A DNA stretch of 21,609 bases from Chara braunii (GCA_003427395.1 BFEA01000168.1:2540642-2562250); one strand, 5' to 3'. Counted from the stretch's first letter, positions 1-9,196 are shown. Program-made: numbers and translations. The notes: generated by a model from the letters alone, not told the origin.

Positions 1-71
1 AACAGACACTTTACTTGGCACGAACAGACACACTGCCTGCACGTACAGACACACCCTTACCCAAACAGACA
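1..71. repeat. Degenerate ~21-bp tandem array at window edge
   Basis: The word acagaca begins at about positions 2, 24 and 45, and acagac recurs at 65, so the spacing is 20-22 bases with diverged spacers between. The array touches the left edge and may continue beyond it. I see no gene signal in it. Confidence 0.4.
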
Positions 72-642
72 TGACATACACATCTCCTGGTGAACAGGTA
101 AGTCTTTTGACAATGCCCTTTGCCTTAGTTTTAAATATGCCTGTTGATAGAGAACTTGACCTTTGACCTGCTTTCACGTTTCTGAGCTCTGACGAGATAC
201 CTTTTCACAATGCCTTACTTTTTCAAGGCCCGTGCTGCTTTATTTTTACAAGGCCTGAGGCCTATATCGGGTAAAGGCCCTTTTACTTGTTATGCCCTCC
301 TTGACAAACGTAAGGTGCACCCCGCCCTGTGTCCGGTTGATTGTCATTGACCGGTTTGCTACGACATCTTCTTCATCTTCTGAGGAGCAGCAGCCGTGTG
401 CAATACAATCTCGTCCTCGCAAAGCGTGATCGAGAATAAAAAGCAGCCAACCTCATCATTATGATAACGAAGTGAATGAGGATGATGCAAGCCAGCACAT
501 GCTGCACATGCTGTACCTGCTGGACGACACCTGCAGCCGCCGAAAATTCGGATTTGGGCGATGTCTGTCCTTCCTTCCTTCTTTCCCACTTTTCCTTTAG
601 ACCCCGCTCTGGCCTGGTTTCTGCAAATATCTGCAACTACCT
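72..642. other. Non-coding stretch, no supported gene
   Basis: Short open frames exist on both strands but are low-complexity and overlap one another, and none shows a recognisable domain. A good splice-donor match (cag then gtaagt, near 95-102, plus strand) is present. Without an upstream coding exon it cannot be assigned to a gene. Confidence 0.35.
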
Positions 643-767
643 ACCTCCGTCCCCCCAATAGAACGCACGGTCAATCTCACGGCATCCGAACCGGAACTGG
701 AAGTTCCACCCAGTATAGTAATAAATACAGCAGTCATAACGTAGCGTTCAATTTCGGGGGAAGAGGA
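643..767. mobile_element. Decayed copy of the foldback MITE seen at 1862 and 14985
   Basis: The left end (about 649-678) reads ccccccaatagaacgcacgg and lines up with the left arm of the intact copies, which have ccccccgaatacaacgtacgg. The right end (about 734-766) contains a diverged gta-gcgtt block followed by ttcgggggaagag, matching the right arm. The centre is unrelated to the other copies and both arms carry substitutions and indels. A TA is present on the left flank, but no clean TA remains on the right. It looks like an old relic of the same family. Confidence 0.5.
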
Positions 768-779
768 TTGACCGCCGCC

Positions 780-898
780 ACGGTCCTCTCTCTCTCAAGT
801 CCGCTTTTGATCCCCGAGTGTACGTCTTCTCCCCAGGGCGGTCCTCTCTCTCACGTCTTCCGCTTTGCCTCCCGAGTGTATGTCTTCTCCCCGGGCGT
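780..898. repeat. ~59-bp tandem duplication
   Basis: Two adjacent units start with ggtcctctctct at about 781 and 840. They share the core cccgagtgta-gtcttctcccc with several substitutions. The units are CT-rich and not obviously coding. Confidence 0.6.
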
Positions 899-968
899 GC
901 TTCAGTGGCCGCGGCTTCTTCTTCATCGCGCTGCACCGGTGTCACTAAGCACACCCGGACTCGGCTCT

Positions 969-1024
969 GTGCCTCTCTCTCACCATCTCACCATCGGTGC
1001 CTCTCTCTCACCATCTCACCATCG
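969..1024. repeat. 28-bp perfect tandem duplication
   Basis: Positions 969-996 and 997-1024 are identical (gtgcctctctctcaccatct plus eight more bases). The perfect identity suggests a recent duplication or slippage event. Confidence 0.8.
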
Positions 1025-1297
1025 CTGTGAAGCAGCACGAATCCCACACTCACGACTCGTGCTGCTGGGAAGAAGGCGGGCGATGCTCTGCGTCCTCTCG
1101 TTCGGACTCTCGGAGTGGATGCGATTCTCTGAGAGCAGAGTACACACTCGAGATGCAGGACTTGGCTGGGTGCGTCTGATCGCTCAATTACTGCCCGTCC
1201 TGGAGATATCTGAGCCCAAGCAATTACGGCCCATCGACAGCCGGGAAGATTCAAAAAGCCCTGACCTTGTGTGAGTATGCCCAGGACAGCACCAACG

Positions 1298-1365
1298 GGC
1301 CTAGTACCTCAGTTGGTACGCCCATGAAGTGTTGAAATGCGGCCACCAGTCCAAATCCCAGATGG
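1298..1365 (+). repeat. Candidate tRNA-derived SINE head (A and B boxes)
   Basis: TACCTCAGTTGG at 1305-1316 differs by one base from a tRNA A box. AGTCCAAATCC at 1348-1358 differs by two bases from GGTTCAAATCC, a tRNA B box. The 31-nt gap between them is what a tRNA gene or tRNA-derived SINE would have. The rest does not fold into a clear cloverleaf, so it is not a functional tRNA. The 3' body and tail of the putative SINE cannot be delimited. Confidence 0.4.
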
Positions 1366-1800
1366 GTAAATAGCATTGAACTTACACCTGAGGCCCATCA
1401 AACTCTGAACATGGTATGCCAAGGCCGTCGCCCTGGAAAGTGCCGACACCACTGGGGGCTCTACTCCAGTCGGATTCTCTGCCTCATCGGTAGGGGAATC
1501 AGTGGTGCAACTCCCGCCCGCGCTACTGTCTTTTCCCGAAGCGAAGAAGGTGCGATGAAGCGCGAGAGGTGGGGTGAAGGCACGCTGTGCACTGAGGCGC
1601 GCTGACGTTCGCCCGCTCTCCTTCGCTCGCTTGCTTCAGTGCCCGGTGGTTGAGAGTTGTCTTGTTCCCGGAGAAGGAGGATGAGGGGTGAAAGGACGAT
1701 TGTGCTGTGTAGAGGAACCATGGAATCATGAGGGGCATGGGCGGATACGGCCACCGCCGCGGTTTCCTCGAGGCTTCTGGTTTTTTTTGGGGGGGGCCAA
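1366..1800. other. Non-coding stretch, nothing recognised
   Basis: Overlapping short open frames occur on both strands with no conserved domain. If the SINE call is right, its 3' body would lie here. Confidence 0.35.
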
Positions 1801-1805
1801 TGGCT

Positions 1806-1824
1806 CGTGGGTCACAACCCACGT
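1806..1824. other. Short hairpin before a T run
   Basis: The arms cgtgggt and acccacg are separated by a few bases and are followed directly by a run of about 14 T. A related word, aacccacgtttt, recurs at 2108-2119 just before the LINE insertion. Confidence 0.4.
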
Positions 1825-1861
1825 TTTTTTTTTTTTTTGAGAACAACCCGATCGGATGCTA

Positions 1862-1967
1862 CAGTCTTCCCCCCGAATACAACGTACGGTCATGATAGCT
1901 GAATTTAGACTGAAAGATACACCAAATTCAGCTATAATGACCGTACGTTGTATTCGGGGGAAGACTG
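1862..1967. mobile_element. Foldback MITE, TA-flanked, copy 1
   Basis: Two ~45-bp arms are almost perfect reverse complements. They begin cagtcttccccc and run through gaatacaacgtacggtcat to about 1906. The differences between arms are one extra C and one G/T. The central ~19 bases include tagactgaaagata. TA lies directly outside both ends (1860-1861 and 1968-1969), as expected of a TA target duplication of the Tc1/mariner type. The element has no coding capacity, and nearly its full length would fold into one hairpin. The superfamily is inferred from the TA only. Confidence 0.75.
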
Positions 1968-2134
1968 TAGGTGTGCTGATAAGAGCAGACACATCTAGCA
2001 CCGTTGGGGAGGCTCCATCTATTGGTGGGGAGCAGCACCTGCTGGACACCGGGTCCAGCGTCGGGGCCGCGGTCCCAACACATCAACCCGGAAGCACAAT
2101 CTCTAACAACCCACGTTTTGAATGGGCAAAAAAA

Positions 2135-2142
2135 ACAGTCGT
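2135..2142 (+). repeat. Left target-site duplication of the LINE
   Basis: acagtcgt here is repeated at 9194-9201, directly after the LINE tail. Eight A's precede it (2128-2135), so the bottom strand would present a T-rich 3' end suited to priming on a poly(A) tail. Confidence 0.6.
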
Positions 2143-3245
2143 ATGAACGAAACTCCAACCAACCTTGTCATATGCCTTCTCCATATCCAGGAGAAGGACC
2201 CCCACATCTCTCTTTTCCTTGCTAATCACTTCCAGGGCCTGTACCGTCGCGAGAATATTGTCAAATATCGAGCGCCCCTTGACAAAGGCCCCTTGTTCCC
2301 AACCCACCAAGGCTGGCAAATACTTGACCAACCTCAGAGCTAGAGCTTTAGCGAACAATTTATAAGTGACGATGAGGACCGAGATCGGTCTCCAGTTTCG
2401 CACATCTTTTTTATCTCCTTTTTTGTAGAGAAGGGAGATCATTCCCATGGTAAAGTTTTTGGGGAAGGAACCTGTTGCCATGGCCCTGTTATATATTTCA
2501 CACAAGAAGGGGCCAAACGCCTGCCAGGAAGCTAAAAGGAGTTCAACCGGGAGACCATCCAGGCCAGGACATTTACCCTTGGCCATGAGTTTTGCTGCAG
2601 ACAGTTCTCTTTCAGTCATGGGCTGATCCAGTTCTACTTCAGTGGATTGGGAAATAGTTGCATAAGGAGCATCCCAAAAGTCTGAGTATTCAGCCAGGTC
2701 TGTGTCAGGAGTATCAAATGGTCTGCGAGTTGTCACTATGTCCCTAAAATATTCTAGCGCATACTCACACATAGTCACAGTGTTGTTAGCTATCGGGGCA
2801 TTAATCGCAAAGGGGTGAGAAAGTTCTCTTACTAAGGACTTGGATTTCCTAAGTAGTAGGGATCTGAAGGATATTTTAGTCATTCTATCGTAGCCAATAA
2901 TCCCTCTGAGCTTCAACCAATCAAGCCAATCACGTTGTTGTTGGATTTGAAGAGTTTCAAGCTCGGCCAAAGCTTTCATTCTTTTATTCGTCCAATAAAA
3001 GTCAGAGAAACTATCCTTACCCATGTTGTTCTCTGCGTCCTTGACAGCCTTTTCTAGTGATCGCTCCCTCCAAGTTCGGGTGGCAGCTTTCATCCTAGAG
3101 AATTCCATCAAGGCGGCCCTTATAATAGCAATTCCGGTATCGGCCCATACTTCCGGGTCACTGAACAGATCTTGAGCCCCTTTCCAGGCTTCCAAGTGGG
3201 TTGAGACCCATTTAGAAATCCCTTCGTCCCTAAGCAAATTAACAT
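2143..3245 (-). pseudogene. LINE ORF2, reverse transcriptase N-terminal half
   Basis: This is the first half of the reverse transcriptase of the LINE ORF2 protein, which copies element RNA into the target site. About 365 residues are open. They include a linker, then fingers and palm motifs: KGKCPGLDGLPVE, ISLLYKKGDKKDVRNWRPIS, GAFVKGRSIFDN and motif A LLLDMEKAYDKV, which holds the first catalytic Asp. The coding sequence leaves the LINE at 2143, after WSFVH; beyond that the frame reads about 20 residues into flanking DNA. It continues the endonuclease frame at 3246 except for a 1-nt shift, and there is no ATG at its start (the codon near 3237 is TTG). The second half lies at 6351 in the opposite orientation, so no functional enzyme can be made from this locus. 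Confidence 0.88.
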
Positions 3246-4025
3246 TCAGACGAAAAGGGGGCGGTGTCTTTCCAGCAGGTCCCTAGAAATGACATCCAAT
3301 GTCACGGGGTAATGATCTGAAAGGGTGCCAACTTGAACTTCGTAGGACATACATCTATCCCAGGGTACACCCCTGGCTAGAAAAAAATTCAGGCGCTTTC
3401 TGGGAGCCGGAGCCCGTTTGCTGGGTTTAGGGCCAAACCAGGAAAAACCATTCTCATCTGGGTTCAAAAGCCTGAACACATCGACCAAGCTCTGTGATTC
3501 CATAAATTCTGACAGAATCATGGTATCAGCTCTGATCTGGTGTGTCTTCAGAGAATCAAGGCCAGGATTAAAGATAGTATTCCAATCCCCGGCCAGGATT
3601 AAGTTTTCTGTGTCCGGGATCCGGCCTGGTAAAGAGGCCAAGAATTCCAGTCTTTCTGCATAGTCAACCGGGGCGTAAATCGACAGAACTGCCCATGTTT
3701 CCAATTCCATTTCAAATTTAACCCATATCACCCTGCCGTCTGGGTCTGCATATCGATCAATAATGTCTATGTCCAAATCATGATTTACTAGAATGGCAAC
3801 CCCCCCTTTAGACCCCTGGGCGGGGGCCCAAAACTGGGGGCCATTCCACCATCTTGTGATGTTGGACAATTTAGGATCATTCAGTTTCGTTTCTTGCAAA
3901 CACAGAATATGTACCTGATGCTTATGTACCCAGGCACGCAGTCTAGATTTTTTAAATTTATTCGCTGTATCACCTAAGCCACGGACATTCCACGTGGCCA
4001 ATCTAATCCTGCTTGGCAGAACCAT
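3246..4025 (-). CDS. LINE ORF2, APE-type endonuclease domain
   Basis: Endonuclease/exonuclease/phosphatase domain that nicks target DNA for target-primed reverse transcription. I take the start at the ATG at 4025-4023; the frame is open a little further upstream. From that start the visible motifs are ATWNVRG (Asn13), CLQET (Glu45), SIYAP (Tyr117), AGDWN (Asp147, Asn149) and the terminal SDHYP (Asp237, His238), which match the catalytic set of L1-type endonucleases. KRLNFFLAR has Asn where families usually have Asp (R-[IL]-D). The frame stops at 3246, just after a C5T4 run. A 1-nt deletion in that run would explain the stop, because the next frame continues as PFRLN into the reverse transcriptase. 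The start overlaps the ORF1 end by 23 nt. Confidence 0.88.
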   Translation of the reverse strand: MVLPSRIRLATWNVRGLGDTANKFKKSRLRAWVHKHQVHILCLQETKLNDPKLSNITRWWNGPQFWAPAQGSKGGVAILVNHDLDIDIIDRYADPDGRVIWVKFEMELETWAVLSIYAPVDYAERLEFLASLPGRIPDTENLILAGDWNTIFNPGLDSLKTHQIRADTMILSEFMESQSLVDVFRLLNPDENGFSWFGPKPSKRAPAPRKRLNFFLARGVPWDRCMSYEVQVGTLSDHYPVTLDVISRDLLERHRPLFV

Positions 4026-6252
4026 TAACTGGGTCCTTACCGCGTGCAATTTGGATGCGGGGGGAGTTCTGTTTTTTTAAGACTTGCCCTGTTCCCAGGG
4101 GTGAGGGCTGGAGGGAACCCTGTTGATTCGGGATACTGGGCACTTGCTTCTTTTGTAAGTTCGCTGCAAAAGCTGAGGAGGTTAAATAGTCCGCCGTCCC
4201 GGACTGCGCCAACCACTGCGCAATTGTGAGTGCCGACATGTCCTCTGTGATTGTTATGTCATACAGAGTGTCCACCCCCACATCCAAAAAATGGGTGAGG
4301 GGCAGCCAGTGTATGTCTAGATTCCGTAAAGATAATCTCGCAGCAGTATCAGCCTGCAGAGCCAATAAGGAGATATGCGCGATTAGAGTTTCTCCCTTTA
4401 AGGTCTTATGCATGTGTCTATCCTTCTTGGGTTTGGACAGCATTGAACAGGTGGCCAGCCCATTCAAGACGGTCTTCGAGACCCACTCAGTCAGTTGCCC
4501 GTCTCCTGGTGGACCAGCTGTTGAAAGGAATGGAAGAGTCAGTGCTTCATCTTGCTGTTTGTTCGTAAGCACCATGATGCCATGTGGAGAGTGGGTACAG
4601 ATCAGCGGTATGACCATTTCCGCCTTCACCCCTTTCTTCTTTTCAGCTTTGGTCAGCGTTCTCATGGGCGGGGCCTGAGAAAGAGGGGGCACAGACTTGC
4701 GTCTCCTCCCTACTTTCTCTGATCCCCCAGCCTCTTGCTGAATGGGGGTGGAGAGGGACTCTATCTGCAGACCACCCACTCTGGGTTTCGGCCGCAGAAC
4801 CTTAGATTTCTTCGTCGGAGATAACCTAGTCTTCTGAGGGATACTCCCTGTGGAGCGGTCCAAAGACGGTACCCTCCGAGGGGCCAAAGCCTGGGAAGCC
4901 ATAGGCTCCTCCGCATTCGGCTCCTCTGTTTTAAAAACTTCGTCTGGGCTAGAGGGGGTCCCATCTGAGGGAGCTGATCTGAGTGCAGTGCTTGGAGTTC
5001 CCCAGTCGTAATAAAGGTTATCGTAGGTTTTCATCGGAGAAGCAGGCAGGTCGTTCAAATCCCCAAACAAAGGAATTAAACGTCCCTCGTCCTCCTCCTC
5101 TGATCCCTCGTCCGAGGACCAGGATACCGACTTCCCTCGTGAATACCGGAATTTTCGTGGGTCGTACACGACTAAGGCTTTGCTGGGGGAAGGATCCTCT
5201 GAAGACGAGTGGTCTTCCTCCTCCTGCGTAGCCTCATCGTGCTCACGTTTGCGTTTCTCTCTGGTCAGGGCAATGTCCTCATCCATCTTATCCTCCTCCA
5301 CGAATCCCTTCCCTCCCCCTAACATTCCCTGATCTATCACCAGAGTCGATTGTTCTCTCTTTTCTGTTATCTCCCTTTCTCCCTGCTGAGTAGGACCTCC
5401 GTCCCCCCCGATCGGTCCTCCCCCCTCACCCTCACCCTTCCCTAGCTCGCTCCTTTTTTCCCCTTGGGGGCCAGATGTCCCCTCTGGCCCCACCCCTTTC
5501 AAGGGGGAGCCCTTGCCCTTACCTTGCGAACCCTCACCCTCCGCCCTTTTCCTCGGGGATCGGCTCCCTTTCTTCGGGGACGGGAACCCTTCCTTTTCTC
5601 CCTCATCCGACCCTCCATCTCTGCCGTCCTTGCCCCCTCCCTTCCCTCCTCCTTTCTCTCCACTCACTTCTGTACCTTTCCCACCGCCTGTCGGTCCCCC
5701 CCCCTTCCCCTTGCCCTTACTCGGCATGGGAGATTTCTGGTTTGAAACGGCCGCCGCGTACGACTTTTTTCTTTTTGACCCACACTCCTGGTCACCTTCC
5801 TCATGGAAATACATTCTACACGCCGGACACCACGGAGTAGTGGGGCAAATTACTTCCAATTCCACATAACCCATATTGCCCAAATCAACGACCAGATACC
5901 TTTTATAACGCAGTCTGGCTGCAGACTCCAAATCAAAGCGCACATTCAATAGGTCTGGTTCAATTGGGTCTTTATAGGCTGGGAATTCCTTTAAAATAGG
6001 GCCAAAGGCATCTTCAACGACTTTGGAGAGGTGAGGAAGGACTCCCACCGGTACTTGCAGACATCTAATCCAAAAGAACCGGTGTTTGGACAGCTCCCTC
6101 CACTCCCAAAGTTCGTTCTCCGTCATCCAGGGCTCAAACGTCAGTGTGTACTTCTTTCCGTCTAACTCCACCGCCGAATGGCCCACTCTCAACATCCAAG
6201 TGGAAATTTCCTTGGCTGTCGCCACGTATGTGACGAGGTTTTTTTCCCTCAT
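4003..6252 (-). CDS. LINE ORF1 protein (DUF4283-like, zinc knuckle)
   Basis: The 749-residue ORF1 of the LINE is presumed to bind element RNA and form the ribonucleoprotein. I chose the ATG at 6252 (MREKNLVTYVA). The longer frame to 6363 only reads back through junction duplications made when the element inserted. Residues ~20-135 resemble the DUF4283 domain of plant LINE ORF1 and Gag-like proteins, with a W-x-RC-x-QVPVG block, FGP and LLNVRFD. A zinc knuckle follows, with Cys142, Cys145, His150 and Cys157 and a longer than usual last spacer. A basic Gly/Lys/Glu/Ser/Pro-rich disordered region covers roughly 165-420, and there is an acidic patch at DEGSEEEDEG. The C-terminal ~250 residues are not assigned. 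No stop or frameshift is seen. The family call rests on motif memory, not on a search. Confidence 0.82.
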   Translation of the reverse strand: MREKNLVTYVATAKEISTWMLRVGHSAVELDGKKYTLTFEPWMTENELWEWRELSKHRFFWIRCLQVPVGVLPHLSKVVEDAFGPILKEFPAYKDPIEPDLLNVRFDLESAARLRYKRYLVVDLGNMGYVELEVICPTTPWCPACRMYFHEEGDQECGSKRKKSYAAAVSNQKSPMPSKGKGKGGGPTGGGKGTEVSGEKGGGKGGGKDGRDGGSDEGEKEGFPSPKKGSRSPRKRAEGEGSQGKGKGSPLKGVGPEGTSGPQGEKRSELGKGEGEGGGPIGGDGGPTQQGEREITEKREQSTLVIDQGMLGGGKGFVEEDKMDEDIALTREKRKREHDEATQEEEDHSSSEDPSPSKALVVYDPRKFRYSRGKSVSWSSDEGSEEEDEGRLIPLFGDLNDLPASPMKTYDNLYYDWGTPSTALRSAPSDGTPSSPDEVFKTEEPNAEEPMASQALAPRRVPSLDRSTGSIPQKTRLSPTKKSKVLRPKPRVGGLQIESLSTPIQQEAGGSEKVGRRRKSVPPLSQAPPMRTLTKAEKKKGVKAEMVIPLICTHSPHGIMVLTNKQQDEALTLPFLSTAGPPGDGQLTEWVSKTVLNGLATCSMLSKPKKDRHMHKTLKGETLIAHISLLALQADTAARLSLRNLDIHWLPLTHFLDVGVDTLYDITITEDMSALTIAQWLAQSGTADYLTSSAFAANLQKKQVPSIPNQQGSLQPSPLGTGQVLKKQNSPRIQIARGKDPVNGSAKQD

Positions 6253-6285
6253 TGTGAAACAACCCCCTCTTCGGTGGAGCCGCGA
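6253..6285 (-). other. LINE 5' UTR remnant
   Basis: Only about 33 bases precede the ORF1 ATG before the sequence leaves the inverted half. Either this LINE has a very short 5' UTR or the second cDNA stopped just short of the RNA 5' end. Part of the stretch is repeated at 6323-6351. Confidence 0.5.
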
Positions 6286-6398
6286 TATCCCCCTGACTGG
6301 AGTTTCGTTCATACTACTTTGAAAACAACCCCCTCTTCGGTGGAGCCGCGAGGCATATGACAAGGTTGGTTGGAGTTTCGTTCATACTACTTTGAAAA
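6257..6398. repeat. Inversion junction with duplicated blocks
   Basis: Block A (29 bp, aaacaaccccctcttcggtg plus nine bases) is present at 6257-6285 and 6323-6351. Block B (28 bp, tggagtttcgttcatactac plus eight bases) is present at 6298-6325 and 6371-6398. The order is A, 12-nt filler (6286-6297), B, A, 19 nt of true LINE sequence, B. B and the second A overlap at gaaa, a microhomology. This is the join between the inverted 5' half and the 3' half. Confidence 0.85.
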
Positions 6399-8773
6399 AA
6401 CTGGGGTTCGGTCAGGGCTTTTGTAGCTGGGTAAAAGCAAGCTACTCAGGCGCATCCTCAGTAGTGATAGTTAATGGTAGATTATCCAGCAGCTTTCAGC
6501 TGTCGCGCTCGCTCAGGCAGGGCTGCCCCCTGGCCCCTTTGCTATTCGTTCTCCAATTGGAGGTTCTACTGAATACCATCCGAAAGAATGAGAGAATCAA
6601 GGGCCTTCATCTATCTCAGACTTCTCATTGGAAAGGGGGCGCCATTGCTGATGACTTAACTATAGCTTCTGAGAACACAATAGAATCTCTACAGGAATTA
6701 AGGTTAGTAATAGATACTTATTGTACTTTATCAGAAGCATCCATAAATTGGGACAAGTCGGTCTTCTTTCTCCCCCCCTCCCAAGCTTTGTGCGTGAACT
6801 GGGGTTTGAGGCAAGTCCCGGCTAACTCTTCGGACCGATTTTTGGGTGTTCAAGTTTCGCTATCGGACTGTGCAGGGGTTCAGGATGACATCTTGGCCGG
6901 GAAAATTTCTGCCAGAATTGCAGGATGGATCCGCAACCACAAGTTGTCGCTATACGGGAGAGCCATGATTATTTCTTCAGCAGCCTTCTCCATCCTTTGG
7001 TTCCCCCTATCCGTTCACTTGTTGGGGGAAGGTGCGTATACTCAGATAAGAAGAGCGGCCTCCCGATATTTATGGAAACCAATGGCCCAGGACCATGAGG
7101 GTTTTATCCCCAAGGTCAGTTGGGAAGCGGTGTGTGAGGCCAGGGAACTTGGTGGTTTGGGGATTCTGGACCCGGTACACCAGAACCTAGCTCTACTAAT
7201 TAAATGGATTATTGCGGCAACATGGGGTGTACGATCCAAATGGTGGGTGCGTCTGGCAGAATATATTTTGTCGACAGAATGGAGCTTGTCCAAATGGGAA
7301 GATGTGTGGAGGTGCCTGTTCATTCCTTCCTTTGGAAATCGCCGCCCGAAATCTAAACTGTGGAAGAATATTTTACATGCTTGGAGCAAGCTGTTTCCAT
7401 CGGAAAGCCGACAACCTTCAACGGTCCACGAAGTATTGAACCAGATTTTATTTGAAAATTCTTGGATCTTGAAGGAGGACGGAACTCCATATATGGCTGA
7501 CGGGTTCAGAGGCTCCTTTGGTAGGTCCTGGGCGGAGAGGGGAATAATTCAAGTAAAAGATCTCTGGGATTCTAGGGATGGAGGTTGGATTCAGGGGAGT
7601 CAGTTAAGAAGGCTCCTCCCTCGATGTCGTAATGTTGAGAAGCACTTTTCAGAACTAAAGAGCTCCATCCCGACCTTTTGGCTGGTAATCTTGCAGAACG
7701 CAGAGTTTCCCCAAACAGGGTCCTGGCTGAAAGATCCTAACTCCCCGGGTACGTATCTGCGAGTGCTTGGCCCGGAGATACCTCAGGGGACTAGGGCTCA
7801 AGTCTGGCACACAGTTGAGGATGAAAGGCCACAGATTTGGCTTACTCATGCGGGTGAGAGGGTCTTACCTTCCACAGGGGGTTACGAGGAGAGCAGAGTG
7901 TGGGCTCCAGATCCTGGGGGCGAAAGAAGGGCTCTGTTACTGTTTGAACATGCCTCAGATGTAATGATTGAACCAGCTCTGTTAGGCTGGGCTGGTTTAG
8001 AGTCGTCATCTTCCTTTTCCCTGATTTTTCAATATAAACCAGGGTGGGGAGTGAAGGTGCTCAGAGCAAAGGGAAAGAAACAGCCTATCATCATTGCTGC
8101 CGACCGTCTGAGTAAAGAACCGGGCTTCGATGCTGGTTCTACTGATTTATTTAAACTTTGGAGAGCTTTAAAATTTATCCCCTCTCAAAAGCAGGCCAGC
8201 CTGCAATGGCTCCAATCCCTGCTAGTTACTCCATCGGCTAAATGGCTATCGGATAAAGGGATGTCAGTGGATGTCCAGTGTGCTAGGTGTCAGTGGGGCT
8301 GGGAGACTGCCACTCATGTATGGCTGTACTGCCCGGTCTCCTTCCAAGTTTGGTCCTGGTGGCAATCCCACTGGCAGAAATGGTCTAAGGGTGACTTTCC
8401 TTGGTCACACGAATGGATACTATTCGGCTCCACACCAGCAGCGGCGGACCTAACATCTGGATGGGGTTATATCGCAGTAGTGTGCAGGGGCATCATAATG
8501 GAAACTATCTGGAGAGGGAGAAATAACGCTGTATTCCGCCGAGAGAACACCGCCTTTGATAGGCTGGTAGGCGAAATAAAAAGCCAAATCCGGATGGCGA
8601 TCATAGTAGACTGGAGAGACTCCAAGACTCAGGCCAGGAAGAACAAATTGTGGTTTTCTAAGACTTGGTCTAACAAAAGCCTCTTGGCCTCTGTTACGTC
8701 TGACGGGAAGCTGAATATCTGCTGTTGGCTAGGACAAAAGACTTCAGACTGCACAGATATCTGGCCGAATTAG
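6351..8773 (+). pseudogene. LINE ORF2, reverse transcriptase C-terminal half and zf-RVT
   Basis: The remaining ~800 residues of ORF2 are open from EAYDKVGWSF (the repeated motif A) to the TAG at 8771-8773. From the TTG at 6392 the visible motifs are motif B SRSLRQGCPLAPLLF (residues 39-53) and motif C AIADDLTIA with Asp87-Asp88; Ile replaces the usual aromatic residue before ADD. Thumb and connection sequences follow, then a zf-RVT zinc-binding region, CARCQWGWETATHVWLYC, from about residue 630. There is no RNase H domain. The segment has no ATG of its own at the break and lacks motif A's upstream fingers, so it is a fragment, although its frame is undamaged. It joins in sense to the minus-strand half at 2143-3245. 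Confidence 0.9.
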
Positions 8774-9148
8774 GCCATGATACCCTTCTGCAATTTGGTG
8801 ATTTGTTCGTTCTAGATCATTTTACCCCTTTGGAGAGATCTGTAGCACTGACGCCTTTTTTATAGTAGATAGGAGTACAGTTGGAGTGAATGTTGGTAGT
8901 TAGACGAATTCTCTTGTCTTTGAGTAAAAGTCTGTCATTTGGTCTGATGGTTAGCAGCCTTTAGAATGGTAGATTTGGGATTTTTTTATTGGTTTACTGG
9001 GCTTCACTGGTCGGTCATAATTAGCTGTTGTCCGGTTCCTATGGGTGCCGTAAAAAGCGAAACTGGCTAATGCTGCCAGAAGTTCTCTCCCGGGTTGAAT
9101 TGTGGGGTCCCCGGCCCGGGTGTTTTCAGTTTTTGGAATAAAAAAGTA

Positions 9149-9152
<4 letters not shown>
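8774..9152 (+). other. LINE 3' UTR with polyadenylation signal
   Basis: About 380 bases follow the ORF2 stop and end with aataaa at 9137-9142 and a short A-rich tail before the (CA)n tract. I see no open frame of note. Confidence 0.7.

Positions 9153-9196
<44 letters not shown>
9153..9196. repeat. (CA)n microsatellite at the LINE tail
   Basis: About 22 CA units lie between the LINE A-rich tail and the right target-site repeat. This position suggests that the microsatellite grew out of the retrotransposon tail. Confidence 0.95.

Larger units (their letters stand above)
2143..9152. mobile_element. Near-full-length L1-type LINE with 5' inversion
   Basis: One non-LTR retrotransposon is split into two oppositely oriented parts. 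Positions 2143 to about 6285 hold, on the minus strand, the 5' UTR remnant, ORF1, the endonuclease and the reverse transcriptase up to motif A. Positions 6351-9152 hold, on the plus strand, the rest of the reverse transcriptase, the zinc region and the 3' UTR with aataaa at 9137. The motif A segment occurs at both breakpoints (2141-2177 and 6351-6387, 37 bp, reverse complements). Flanking acagtcgt repeats at 2135-2142 and 9194-9201 show that both parts arrived in one insertion. The arrangement matches 5' inversion by twin priming as described for mammalian L1. Open frames are intact apart from one 1-nt shift, so the copy is probably young. No LTRs and no RNase H domain are seen. Confidence 0.85.

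Noticed and set aside
561-1274. 237-residue plus-strand frame
   Set aside because: It crosses the decayed MITE and two tandem duplications, is Ser/Leu/Arg-rich and has no domain.
1298-1365. Functional tRNA gene
   Set aside because: The A and B boxes are present, but the acceptor and anticodon stems do not pair convincingly.
5464-5869. Pro/Ser-rich plus-strand frames
   Set aside because: They are antisense to the Gly/Lys/Glu-rich region of LINE ORF1.
6253-6363. N-terminal extension of ORF1 (37 codons before the chosen ATG)
   Set aside because: These codons read through the junction duplications and motif A fragments, so they are a by-product of the insertion event.
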